A stretch of 12,959 bases of DNA from Spirochaetaceae bacterium (lineage in GTDB: Bacteria > Spirochaetota > Spirochaetia > Treponematales > Breznakiellaceae): contig JAISZQ010000157.1 of assembly GCA_031269165.1 (NCBI GenBank), forward strand, positions 1 to 12,959, in the 5' to 3' direction. Made by a program: the position numbers and the translations under genes. The notes beneath the pieces were generated by a model that had not been told where the DNA came from, searched no databases, and was given only the letters and a program-made list of their open reading frames with translations. Positions within the stretch are counted from its first letter, which is position 1; every line of letters begins with the position of its first letter. Of this stretch, positions 6,182 through 12,757 are shown piece after piece.

Positions 6182-6416
6182 AAGAAAATGGAATTACGCC
6201 GCAAAACAGCGGACAGTTGCTTGTTTCAAGGCTTTCGTTTAGTCATTTTAGAGAACTGATAGCCATAGACGACAGCCTTAAACGTCTCTTTTACGAGGTT
6301 GAATGTATAAAAGGCAACTGGTCTGTCCGTGAACTTAAGCGGCAAATTGCCAGTCTGTACTATGAACGTTCCGGTATGTCTAAAAACAAAAAGAAATTGA
6401 TAACCTGTCCGCGGAT

Positions 6417-6501
6417 TAACGCGGATTTACACGGATTAAAATTATCAAAATCAGCGATAATCCGTGTCGCCATACGGCGCAATCAGTGGACCAAAAGGAG
6501 G
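6417..6501 (+). repeat. Left flank of the GxxExxY module
   Basis: Contains GCGGATTTACACGGATTA (6421-6438), which is inverted in the right flank at 6892-6910. It ends with a 21-bp stretch at 6481-6501, AATCAGTGGACC then AAAAGGAGG, repeated directly at 6903-6923 with one change. Internal GCGGATTAACGC- and GATAATCCGTG-type runs make it self-complementary. Its final AGGAGG is the ribosome binding site of the GxxExxY gene. Confidence 0.8.
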
Positions 6502-6505
6502 AACA

Positions 6506-6931
6506 ATGAGTCTGCTATATGAATATGAAACATATTCTATTATCGGAGCCGCGATAGAAGTTCACAAGGAGCTTGGTGCAGGTTTTTTGGAAAGTGTCTA
6601 TCAAGAAGCATTAGAAAAGGAATTTATTTTGCGAGAAATCCCATTCAAGCGAGAAGCATCAATAAACATATTTTATAAAGGAGAGGTTTTAAGAAAAACT
6701 TATATTGCAGATTTTATTTGTTATGACAAGATTATTTTGGAACTAAAAGCATTGTCTGCTTTAACTAACGAACATTTCGCGCAAATTCTGAATTATTTAA
6801 TTGCAACACAAACAAAAATAGGATTGCTTATTAACTTTGGCAAGAATAGCTTGGAACACAAACGCATTATAAACGAAAATAATATCCGCGATAATCCGCG
6901 TAAATCAGCGGACCAAAAGGAGGTGCCCTAA
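6506..6931 (+). CDS. GxxExxY family protein (PDDEXK-like nuclease fold)
   Basis: A 141-residue protein starting MSLLYEYETYSIIGAAIEVH. It has the name-giving motif in GAGFLESVYQEAL (Gly-x-x-Glu-x-x-Tyr: GFLESVY). It also has a PD-(D/E)xK-like set: Glu upstream, Asp in YIADFICYD and ExK in IILELKAL. These small proteins are widespread, often multicopy, and usually have no known function; a nuclease role is inferred from fold alone. AGGAGG five bases before the ATG at 6506 fixes the start. The last 17 or so residues are encoded by the right flanking repeat. AT-rich composition contrasts with the GC-rich housekeeping genes. It sits where the DUF1016 gene breaks off and shares one base with the hsdR remnant start, as expected for a module that inserted between defence genes and supplied its own translation signals. 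Confidence 0.88.
   Translation: MSLLYEYETYSIIGAAIEVHKELGAGFLESVYQEALEKEFILREIPFKREASINIFYKGEVLRKTYIADFICYDKIILELKALSALTNEHFAQILNYLIATQTKIGLLINFGKNSLEHKRIINENNIRDNPRKSADQKEVP
6886..6923 (+). repeat. Right flank of the GxxExxY module
   Basis: TAATCCGCGTAAATCAGCG (6892-6910) is the inverted partner of 6421-6438. 6903-6923 directly repeats 6481-6501 (one mismatch) and again ends in AGGAGG, here serving the hsdR remnant at 6931. Confidence 0.8.
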
Positions 6932-7053
6932 TGCCTATCAACACGAAAGAAAGCGGCCTTGAAGACCTTGTTCAACTGGAAGGCAAAAACTCGTGGTTTC
7001 TGCCGTTTAACAAGGGTTATAAAAACGGCGCGGGGAATCCGCCCAATCCCAAA
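6931..7053 (+). pseudogene. hsdR: Type I restriction enzyme HsdR remnant with internal deletion
   Basis: The frame begins MPINTKESGLEDL, the N-terminal start of HsdR subunits, and then jumps directly to NSWFLPFNKGYKNGAGNPPNP, a block that in intact HsdR lies well inside the protein shortly before the helicase motor. Several hundred bases between the two were evidently deleted. After NPPNPK the similarity stops and the frame runs into repeat sequence (RNEGAATCRW). Full HsdR is about 1000 residues, so no motor or nuclease survives. The start has AGGAGG at 6918-6923 from the GxxExxY right flank. Family calls rest on recognised motifs, not on a search. Confidence 0.8.
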
Positions 7054-7105
7054 AGGCTTGCCACCGCCCGCTTTTGTCGAAACTCCACGTATATGAAACA
7101 GGGCC

Positions 7106-7195
7106 GGAACGAGGGGGCGGCAACTTGCCGTTGGCTTTCCCCCCACTGCATCTTATCTTTTCCCTGTTATCTGCTATACTATCCCCATCATGGCA
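7106..7195 (+). repeat. 90-bp direct repeat, right copy (native leuS promoter and start)
   Basis: Partner of 5240-5329, with one mismatch in 90 bases. It includes the family G tail with the CGGCAACTTGCCG palindrome (about 7117-7129), the TATACT box and the leuS start ATGGCA. It is presumed the original copy because leuS follows intact. Confidence 0.92.
7175..7180 (+). promoter_or_regulatory. -10 box of leuS, leaderless arrangement
   Basis: TATACT ends 9 bases before the leuS ATG at 7190. No Shine-Dalgarno is present (ATCCCCATC precedes the ATG) and no strong -35 is seen (CTTATC at 7152-7157). Initiation 7 or so bases downstream would place the 5' end at the start codon. Confidence 0.5.
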
Positions 7196-9772
7196 AAATA
7201 CCCTTTTGAGACAATCGAACCCAAGTGGCAGCGCTACTGGGAGGAACACAAGACCTTCTGCGCCGCCGAAGACCCCGCGTTTCCGAAAGAAAGGCGGCGT
7301 TATGTGCTGGATATGTTCCCCTACCCCTCGTCGCAGGGCCTCCACGTCGGCCACCCGGAAGGCTACACGGCGACCGACATCTACTGCCGCTATCTCCGCG
7401 CGTCCGGCTACAACGTGCTGCACCCGATGGGCTTTGACGCGTTCGGCCTTCCCGCCGAGAACTACGCCATCAAGACCGGTACCCACCCCGCCGTCACCAC
7501 CGCGGCCAACATCAACAAGTTCCGCGAACAGATCAAGAGTTTCGGCTTTTCCTACGACTGGGACCGCGAAGTGGACACCTCCGGGGAAGCCTACTACCGC
7601 TGGACGCAGTGGATATTCCTCAAACTCTTTGAGCGCGGCCTCGCCTACGAAGCGGACAGCCCCATCAACTTCTGCCCCTCCTGCAAGACCGGCCTCGCCA
7701 ACGAGGAAGTAAAAGACGGCCTCTGCGAACGGTGCGGCACGAAGGTTACGCGGAAGCGCATCCGCCAGTGGATACTGAAAATCACCGCCTACGCCGAGCA
7801 ACTCCTCGCCGGGCTGGACGGCCTCGACTGGCCGGAACCCGTGAAACTCATGCAACGCAACTGGATTGGCCGCTCGGAGGGCGCGAACGTGATTTTTGCC
7901 CTAGACGGGCACCCCACCGAACAACTCGAAATCTACACCACGCGCCCCGACACCCTTTTCGGTGCCACCTACATGGTACTCGCGCCCGAACACCCCCTCG
8001 TCGCCGCCCTCATACGAGAAGCCCCCGCCCAAGAAGCCGCCGTCTCCGCCTACCTCGAAGCCGCTGCCAAAAAGAGCGACCTCGAACGCACCGACCTCGC
8101 CAAAGAAAAAACCGGCGTGTTCACCGGGGCCTACGCCGTCAACCCCGTCAATGGCGAAAAAGTCCCCATCTGGGTCGCCGACTACGTCCTCTCAAGCTAC
8201 GGCACCGGCGCGATCATGGCCGTCCCCGCCCACGACGAACGCGACTGGGAGTTCGCCCAAACCTTCAATCTCCCCATCCGGCAGGTAGTTTCTTCAGTTC
8301 AAGAAGGCTCTCCAGAAGACCCAAAGGGGGGAAGTCTCCCCCTCGCTCCAGACCGCACTCCGGTCGTCCCTCCCTCCGCACGGTCTTCCGCTACCCCCTC
8401 TACGGGGGCCAGCCCCCGTAACGCCCCCGGCTTGGATCCCGCCGCCCCTGCGGGGGAGGAGTCCCCCCGCGAGGTCACAACGGCCTACGGCTATGCCGTC
8501 AACTCAGGCGAGTTCTCCGGCCTTCCCACCGACGAGGCCAAAGAAAAGATCACGGCCTTTCTCGAAGCGAAGGGACTGGGGAAAAGAACCGTGAACTACA
8601 AACTCCGCGACTGGGTGTTTTCCCGCCAGCGGTACTGGGGCGAACCCATTCCCCTCGTCCACTGCGAAAAGTGCGGCGTTGTCCCCCTCCCCGAAAGCGC
8701 GTTGCCCCTCAAACTGCCGCAGGTCGAGTCTTACGAACCGTCCGGCACCGGGGAAAGCCCCCTTGCGAAGATCGAAAGCTGGATCAACACGACCTGCCCC
8801 AAGTGCGGCGGCCCCGCCAAGCGGGAAACCAACACGATGCCCCAGTGGGCCGGTTCCTGCTGGTACTACCTTCGCTACCTCGACCCGCACAACGACACGG
8901 CATTCGCCTCCCGCGAAAAAATCGACTACTGGGCCCCGGTTGACCTCTATGTCGGCGGCACCGAACACGCCGTGTTGCACCTCCTCTACTCCCGCTTCTG
9001 GCACAAAGTCCTCTACGACCTCGGCGTAGTGAACACCGATGAGCCCTTCCAGCGGCTTGTCAACCAGGGCATGATCCTCGGCGCGGACAACCAGAAGATG
9101 TCCAAGAGCCGGGGCAACGTCATCAACCCCGACGACATGATCCGCCAATACGGCGCCGACGCCGTCCGCGTCTACGAGATGTTCATGGGCCCCCTCGAAG
9201 TCAGCAAACCCTGGAACACGGCGGGCCTCGTCGGTGTCTCCCGCTTCCTCGAACGTTGCTGGGACTTAGGCGACCGGGAGTTAGCGGCAGTGGCGGAAGC
9301 CACCCCCGCCGCCCTCGACAAAGCCCTCCACAAGACCATCAAAAAAGTCACCAACGACACCGCCACACTGAACTTCAACACAGCGATCTCGGCGATGATG
9401 GTCTACTCAAGCCTCCTGGCAAAACTCCCCGCCCTCCCCCGCGTCCTCTGGGAACCCTTTGTCGTGATGCTCGCCGCCTACGCCCCTCACCTCGGCGAAG
9501 AACTGTGGGAAAAAGCGGGACACGGAGGCACCGTCTCCCAAGCCCCCTGGCCGACATGGGACGAAACCCTCGCCACAGACGACGAAGTGACGGTCGTCGT
9601 CCAAGTCCAAGGCAAAGTCCGCGACAAGTTCACCGCCCCCGCCGGAACCGACAAAGCCGCCTTGGAAAAGACGGCCCTCGCCCTCCCCGGCGTGCAGAAA
9701 TGGCTCGAAGGTAAGACCGTCGCGAAAGTCATCACCGTGCCGGACAAGCTCGTGAACATCGTGGTGCGGTGA
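7190..9772 (+). CDS. leuS: Leucyl-tRNA synthetase with a repeat-derived insert in the editing domain
   Basis: Class Ia enzyme that charges tRNA-Leu with leucine in the cytoplasm and edits mischarged products. 860 residues. The HIGH motif is HVGH at 52-55 after YPSSQG; two cysteine pairs near 163-183 (CPSCKTG, CERCG) form a zinc-ribbon-like element; WIGRSEGANV opens the editing domain; AVPAHDERDWEF near 345-357 carries the editing Asp; KMSKS is at about 636-640; the C-terminal VVVQVQGKVRDK is typical. Between IRQVV (about 366) and TAYGYAVNSG (about 430) stand some 63 Pro/Ser/Ala-rich residues where relatives have roughly 15. Their DNA is an inverted copy of dispersed repeat family G, inserted without breaking the frame. 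All catalytic motifs are present, so the enzyme is probably active and the insert tolerated as a surface loop. Transcription appears leaderless. Confidence 0.97.
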   Translation: MAKYPFETIEPKWQRYWEEHKTFCAAEDPAFPKERRRYVLDMFPYPSSQGLHVGHPEGYTATDIYCRYLRASGYNVLHPMGFDAFGLPAENYAIKTGTHPAVTTAANINKFREQIKSFGFSYDWDREVDTSGEAYYRWTQWIFLKLFERGLAYEADSPINFCPSCKTGLANEEVKDGLCERCGTKVTRKRIRQWILKITAYAEQLLAGLDGLDWPEPVKLMQRNWIGRSEGANVIFALDGHPTEQLEIYTTRPDTLFGATYMVLAPEHPLVAALIREAPAQEAAVSAYLEAAAKKSDLERTDLAKEKTGVFTGAYAVNPVNGEKVPIWVADYVLSSYGTGAIMAVPAHDERDWEFAQTFNLPIRQVVSSVQEGSPEDPKGGSLPLAPDRTPVVPPSARSSATPSTGASPRNAPGLDPAAPAGEESPREVTTAYGYAVNSGEFSGLPTDEAKEKITAFLEAKGLGKRTVNYKLRDWVFSRQRYWGEPIPLVHCEKCGVVPLPESALPLKLPQVESYEPSGTGESPLAKIESWINTTCPKCGGPAKRETNTMPQWAGSCWYYLRYLDPHNDTAFASREKIDYWAPVDLYVGGTEHAVLHLLYSRFWHKVLYDLGVVNTDEPFQRLVNQGMILGADNQKMSKSRGNVINPDDMIRQYGADAVRVYEMFMGPLEVSKPWNTAGLVGVSRFLERCWDLGDRELAAVAEATPAALDKALHKTIKKVTNDTATLNFNTAISAMMVYSSLLAKLPALPRVLWEPFVVMLAAYAPHLGEELWEKAGHGGTVSQAPWPTWDETLATDDEVTVVVQVQGKVRDKFTAPAGTDKAALEKTALALPGVQKWLEGKTVAKVITVPDKLVNIVVR
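8326..8430 (-). repeat. Family G repeat, copy 3, in frame inside leuS
   Basis: On the minus strand the segment reads GGGGGCGTTACGGGGG, CCCCCGTAGAGGGGGTAGCG, GAAGACCGTGCGGAGGGAGG, GACCGGAGTGCGGTCTGGAG, then GGGGGAGACTTCCCCCC, the same block order as copies at 1204, 5151 and 10139. It spans 105 bases and falls at about residues 379-414 of LeuRS. A further GC palindrome region (about 8431-8475) extends the non-conserved part. Confidence 0.88.
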
Positions 9773-9933
9773 GGGGCGCGGTCGTGGGCGAAAAATGTTG
9801 TTTGCCAAACAACGCTGTGAAAGAACCAGAAGTTAATCACAAGCGCGCCAACGATTTTATGCGTCTGCGGATCCGTGGAAAAACCTATGCCTTTTCGCGC
9901 GAAACGGGGAACACCACGCCCTTAATGACACAT
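9773..9933. other. Spacer after leuS
   Basis: No supported gene; the small open frame here has no ribosome binding site and runs into a repeat. TTGTTT (9797-9802), GCC, AAACAA (9806-9811) is a perfect short hairpin 25 bases after the leuS stop; it lacks a following U-tract. The remainder shows nothing recognisable. Confidence 0.4.
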
Positions 9934-10097
9934 GAGGCTGTTCCAAAACCGTGCGTGTCGGCGCACGGTCAATGAGTTTTGGAACAGCAACCTTTAAAAA
10001 CGCAGTTTCGCAAGGCTAAAGCCCGACTTCAGCCTGAAAACTGCAATAGCCGAAGGTGACAGCCTGTCAAAACTCGCTCGTGTTTTGGAACAGGCTC
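9934..10097 (+). repeat. Family T element, copy C (longest, 164 bp)
   Basis: Bounded by GAGGCTGTTCCAAAAC and GTTTTGGAACAGGCTC. First hairpin 9934-9989 (tip CCGTGCG...CGCACGG), then CAACCTTTAAAAACGCAGTTT, CAAGGCTAAAGCCCG, AATAGCCGAAGGTGACAGCC and a closing hairpin arm. The reverse complement of copy A (2228-2363) aligns along its length. Like copy D, it is preceded by ACACAT. Confidence 0.87.
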
Positions 10098-10138
10098 AAA
10101 TATCAATAAGCGACGCGACGCGACGCGCGCTGGGATGG

Positions 10139-10221
10139 GGGGCGTTGCGGGGGGGCGACCACCCGCTGAGGGGGATAGCGGAAGACGCGAAGCGGCTGGA
10201 GCGAAGGGGGAGACTTCCCCC
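10139..10221 (+). repeat. Family G repeat, copy 4
   Basis: GGGCGTTGCGGGGGGG, CCCGCTGAGGGGGATAGCG, GAAGACGCGAAGCGGCTGGA, GCGAAGGGGGAGACTTCCCC, in the standard order, with the terminal hairpin at 10206-10221. It is preceded by a short tandem run of GCGAC units at 10110-10128 directly after family T copy C, so two elements are stacked downstream of leuS. Confidence 0.8.
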
Positions 10222-10274
10222 TCTTTCCATTTCTTTAGGAGACTTTATTTTCGAATGTATGGGAAACAGTATTG

Positions 10275-10745
10275 ATGGGTTATATTCTTTCTTTTTTTCT
10301 TTTTGTTTTCTGGGTTGTATCGCTCTTCGCGCTTCGCGCTTACATCAAAAAGCGTTCCGGCAGAGAGGTTCTGCTTGCGGGGTTGACCGATGAAGTGCGC
10401 GGGCTGGAAGCGGAACTCAACCGTATCACAGAACGGGATGCCTCTCTTGTCGAAGAGCGTGTTGCGGCGTTGCGGAAATTGTTGGAGGAGGCTGACGAGA
10501 AAACCGCGTTGTTCAAGGCGGTACGAGACGAGATGATCAACCAGCAAAACGCGCTGAAAGCGGAACAGGCAAAGACGGAGCAAGCGAAAAAAGAACTGGA
10601 AGCGTTACAGAAGGTCTACGGTGAAAAACCGCTCTCCGCAAAAATTGACGATTTACAAAAAAGGGGATTCGGTATCGATCAAATCGCGCGAAAACTGGAA
10701 AAAACGGTCACTGAAATTGAGTTGTCTATCGCGGTGCGGGATTAA
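10275..10745 (+). CDS. Membrane-anchored coiled-coil protein with C-terminal helix-turn-helix-like end
   Basis: A 156-residue protein. Residues about 2-20 (GYILSFFLFVFWVVSLFAL) form one N-terminal transmembrane helix followed by positive charges (KKRSGR), so the rest is cytoplasmic. Residues about 35-120 are charged, Glu/Lys/Ala/Leu-rich and heptad-like, indicating a coiled coil. The end, KIDDLQKRGFGIDQIARKLE and then KTVTEIELSI, has the shape of the small C-terminal domain of DUF6115/DUF2802-type proteins such as SwrB, in which a similar 'GxSxeEIAkkLg...EvEL' element follows a membrane anchor and coiled coil. That comparison is from memory and tentative. ATG 10275 was preferred to TTG 10272; the ribosome binding site is poor (GGGAAACAG) and AGGAG at 10237-10241 is too far. 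It is preceded by family G copy 4. Confidence 0.8.
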   Translation: MGYILSFFLFVFWVVSLFALRAYIKKRSGREVLLAGLTDEVRGLEAELNRITERDASLVEERVAALRKLLEEADEKTALFKAVRDEMINQQNALKAEQAKTEQAKKELEALQKVYGEKPLSAKIDDLQKRGFGIDQIARKLEKTVTEIELSIAVRD

Positions 10746-10806
10746 ATCCACACGCTCAAGGCGGGAAAGCAAGGACAGACGCGCACGGGTCACGAAAATA
10801 AAGGTG

Positions 10807-10872
10807 AACCACGAACCTCACGATGGCGTGGCCTAAAGGCAGGGAATATGCTATCCCTTGAGATTCGTGGTT
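10807..10872 (+). repeat. 66-nt cloverleaf-shaped palindromic element
   Basis: A perfect 9-bp closing stem, AACCACGAA (10807-10815) with TTCGTGGTT (10864-10872), encloses three adjoining hairpins: CACG-ATGG-CGTG (10819-10830), GCC-TAAA-GGC (10831-10840) and AGGGA...TCCCT (10841-10858). It is not a tRNA: no TTCRA loop or anticodon arm fits. It lies after the coiled-coil gene and before family I copy 2, so it may be a repeat or a small RNA. Confidence 0.6.
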
Positions 10873-10883
10873 AGGAAGAGCGT

Positions 10884-10999
10884 CGTCATTGCGAGACGGC
10901 GGCAACACAGTTGCCGGAGCGACGAAGCAATCCAGAGAGGAAAAGCCTTCCCCTCGATTGCTTCGCCCGCTCTGCCGAGTGGCTCGCTCGCAACGACGG
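10884..10999 (+). repeat. Family I inverted repeat, copy 2
   Basis: Outer arms CGTCATTGCGAG (10884-10895) and CTCGCTCGCAACGACG (near 10983-10998), inner arms GAAGCAATCCAG and CGATTGCTTCGC. A CGGCAACACAGTTGCCGG hairpin is nested at about 10899-10917, related to the CGGCAAC palindrome of family G. It occupies most of the gap between two genes that converge here. Confidence 0.75.
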
Positions 11000-11056
11000 G
11001 CTTATCGTTTTGTTCGTGTTTTCTGTGAGGCCCGTGGTTTCATCGGTCAACATCTC

Positions 11057-12649
11057 CTAACCTGTCAGAATCGCAAGAGCCTCGTTCCGGTAGCAGTCCA
11101 AGACATAGGGGATGCCGGTTACGCGGACGCACTCTTCCGTGAGCGACATGAGGTCTTGGCGGCCTAGGGAGGCGAGGCGGAAACGGCGCGCGCCTGCCAT
11201 GAGCTGTTGCAGCCCGATGCGGAGTTTGTCGGCATAACTGTAGATGCCGATGGCTCCGAGGGGGATGTTTTTAATCTCCGCCGCGCCCACGAGGTCTTTC
11301 ACACGCTCGTAGTTGACAAAGATTTCTTCCGGGGTCGAGCCGAACTCGGCAACGCTCTTGGGGAGGCTGCCTTCTTTGAGCCATTGGCCGATGTTTTTAC
11401 CCACCATGCCGGGGATCATCAACGCGCGGCCCATGCAGACCGCCTTCACATAGGGCGCACCCAGAGCAAGCGCCTTGAAGACGTGATCCTCCGCGCTGAA
11501 GCCGCCGGCGAAGGCCAAGTCAGGGACGCGCTCTCCCCGCGCCGCGAGAATCGAGGCGTACTCGGAGGCCGCGCTGTGCAGGTAAAGCGAGGGAACGCCC
11601 CACTCTTCCATCATGCGCCACGGGCTCATCCCCGTGCCGCCTGACGCGCCGTCTATCGTGAGGAGGTCTATCTTTGCGCGGGAACAGTACTTGATTGCCT
11701 GGGCCAGCTCTTTCAGGCTATACGCGCCCGTTTTGAGTGTGACCCGCTTGTAACCCAGCGCGCGAAGCCGCTCGACCTCTTTCAAAAACCCTTCCTCGGA
11801 GACGAATCCCAGGCGGCTGTGGCGTTCAAACTCTTTAAACGCCCCCGCCCGCCAGGAAGAGGCGACCACCGGGTCGGACGGGTCGGGTGTCACGATGTAG
11901 CCGCGCCTCTGGAGTTCCAGCGCGCGCTCAAGCTGGGCGACCTTGATCTCGCCGCCAATACACTTCGCGCCCTGCCCCCACTTGAGCTCGATCGTCTCGA
12001 TGCCGTGCTTCTCGATGATGTACTCCGCCACGCCGAGATTCGTGTCCTCCACGTTCATCTGGATGAGAATCTCCCCGTAGCCCGCATGGTAACGCTTGTA
12101 CGCTTCGATACGCCGGTCCATGTCCGGCGCTTTTTTCACCTTTCCGGCAACACTCAGTTCCAAGCCGGGATCGATGCCGCAGACATTTTCCCCGCAGACG
12201 ATCGTAACCCCGGAGATAGCCGCGCCCACGGCAAAATGCTCCCAGTTCTTGCGGGCGATCTCCGTCGAGCCCAGCGCCCCCGTAAACACAGGAACCTTCA
12301 TCCGTACCTTGCGTTCCCAGCCGTACTCCGTCTCCGTGTCGACCAGCGGGAACCGCGCCGTGTCGGGCCCCGCCTCCACCCCTTCGGGCAACCCGCTCGC
12401 GCCTTGGGCATAGCCCTGAATGTTGAGGTGGGAATAATCCACCGGGTAATCCTTGTCCCCTCCGGCAGTCACATCACCGAAAGGCCCCGGATAGATCAGT
12501 TCCCGCCCCCGGAATGCGGCGCGAAACACCTCGCAATTCCCTTGACACCCGTCGACACACCGGGAACACAACCCGCTCCCCGGCACCACGCTCCGCGACC
12601 GATTCGCGGACCGCGTCGCATCATTACTGTTTGGTCGTTGTAAATGCAT
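11057..12649 (-). CDS. FMN-binding glutamate-synthase-like protein
   Basis: A 530-residue protein matching the FMN/Fe-S central domain of glutamate synthase (GltB) as a stand-alone enzyme; it lacks the glutaminase domain. The TIM-barrel flavin site shows as IELKWGQGAKCIGGEI (220-235, the KxGQGAK motif), LLTIDGASGGTGMSPW (329-344) and AFAGGFSAEDHVFKALALG (about 379-397), then MGRALMIPGM. The N-terminus adds a four-cysteine cluster, Cys28, 31, 35 and 39 in SGLCSRCVDGCQGNCE, suggestive of an iron-sulfur centre. The reaction is unknown: stand-alone members may oxidise other amino or hydroxy acids. ATG 12649 is the only suitable start; GGGAAG precedes it. A TTGCTT-17-TATAAT promoter lies upstream. 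The nearest neighbour downstream is convergent, so it is probably monocistronic. Confidence 0.9.
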   Translation of the reverse strand: MHLQRPNSNDATRSANRSRSVVPGSGLCSRCVDGCQGNCEVFRAAFRGRELIYPGPFGDVTAGGDKDYPVDYSHLNIQGYAQGASGLPEGVEAGPDTARFPLVDTETEYGWERKVRMKVPVFTGALGSTEIARKNWEHFAVGAAISGVTIVCGENVCGIDPGLELSVAGKVKKAPDMDRRIEAYKRYHAGYGEILIQMNVEDTNLGVAEYIIEKHGIETIELKWGQGAKCIGGEIKVAQLERALELQRRGYIVTPDPSDPVVASSWRAGAFKEFERHSRLGFVSEEGFLKEVERLRALGYKRVTLKTGAYSLKELAQAIKYCSRAKIDLLTIDGASGGTGMSPWRMMEEWGVPSLYLHSAASEYASILAARGERVPDLAFAGGFSAEDHVFKALALGAPYVKAVCMGRALMIPGMVGKNIGQWLKEGSLPKSVAEFGSTPEEIFVNYERVKDLVGAAEIKNIPLGAIGIYSYADKLRIGLQQLMAGARRFRLASLGRQDLMSLTEECVRVTGIPYVLDCYRNEALAILTG

Positions 12650-12702
12650 ACATTTCTTCCCTTCTTACTTTCCGTTTTATTACCGCTTTTAGGCGGAAAC
12701 CT

Positions 12703-12731
12703 ATTATACCACCCCTCCACAGAGAAAGCAA
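12703..12731 (-). promoter_or_regulatory. Sigma-70 promoter of the glutamate-synthase-like gene
   Basis: Minus strand: TTGCTT (12731-12726), 17-base spacer, TATAAT (12708-12703), about 54 bases before the start codon. The leader contains a small CCGC...GCGG hairpin at about 12683-12696. Confidence 0.75.
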
Positions 12732-12757
12732 GCAAAAATAGTTACGAGTTTACACAT

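Larger units (their letters stand above)
5624..6403 (+). pseudogene. DUF1016 / YhcG-type PDDEXK nuclease gene, disrupted by two insertions
   Basis: Starts MPKKTLLNFKKLISE at 5624, with GGAG at 5611-5614. It is then broken by the family T element at 5666-5804, which also shifts the frame. It resumes at about 5818 with DVNDATLAKTSQAINVGLTL, RNWLFGLYIREYEQNG, then RYRQFYLSYPQI, LLVSRLSFSHFRELI and FYEVECIKGNWSVRELKRQI, all hallmarks of the DUF1016 N-terminal domain. The C-terminal PDDEXK nuclease domain is missing: the frame runs into the left flank of the GxxExxY module just after MSKNKKKLI. Such genes are commonly found between hsdS and hsdR in type I loci, which fits the neighbours. A three-palindrome expansion lies in the linker. 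The later frame (from an ATG at 5764 within the element) might still make an N-terminal domain protein, but not a nuclease. Confidence 0.87.

Noticed and set aside
9769..9975. Small gene overlapping the end of leuS
   Set aside because: No ribosome binding site or motif, and its end is translated family T repeat.
10085..10393. Frame overlapping the start of the coiled-coil gene
   Set aside because: It begins inside family T and runs through family G repeat; the overlapping frame from 10275 has a membrane anchor and coiled coil of protein-like composition.
10889..11167. Small gene before the glutamate-synthase-like stop
   Set aside because: Entirely family I repeat plus antisense of the neighbouring gene.
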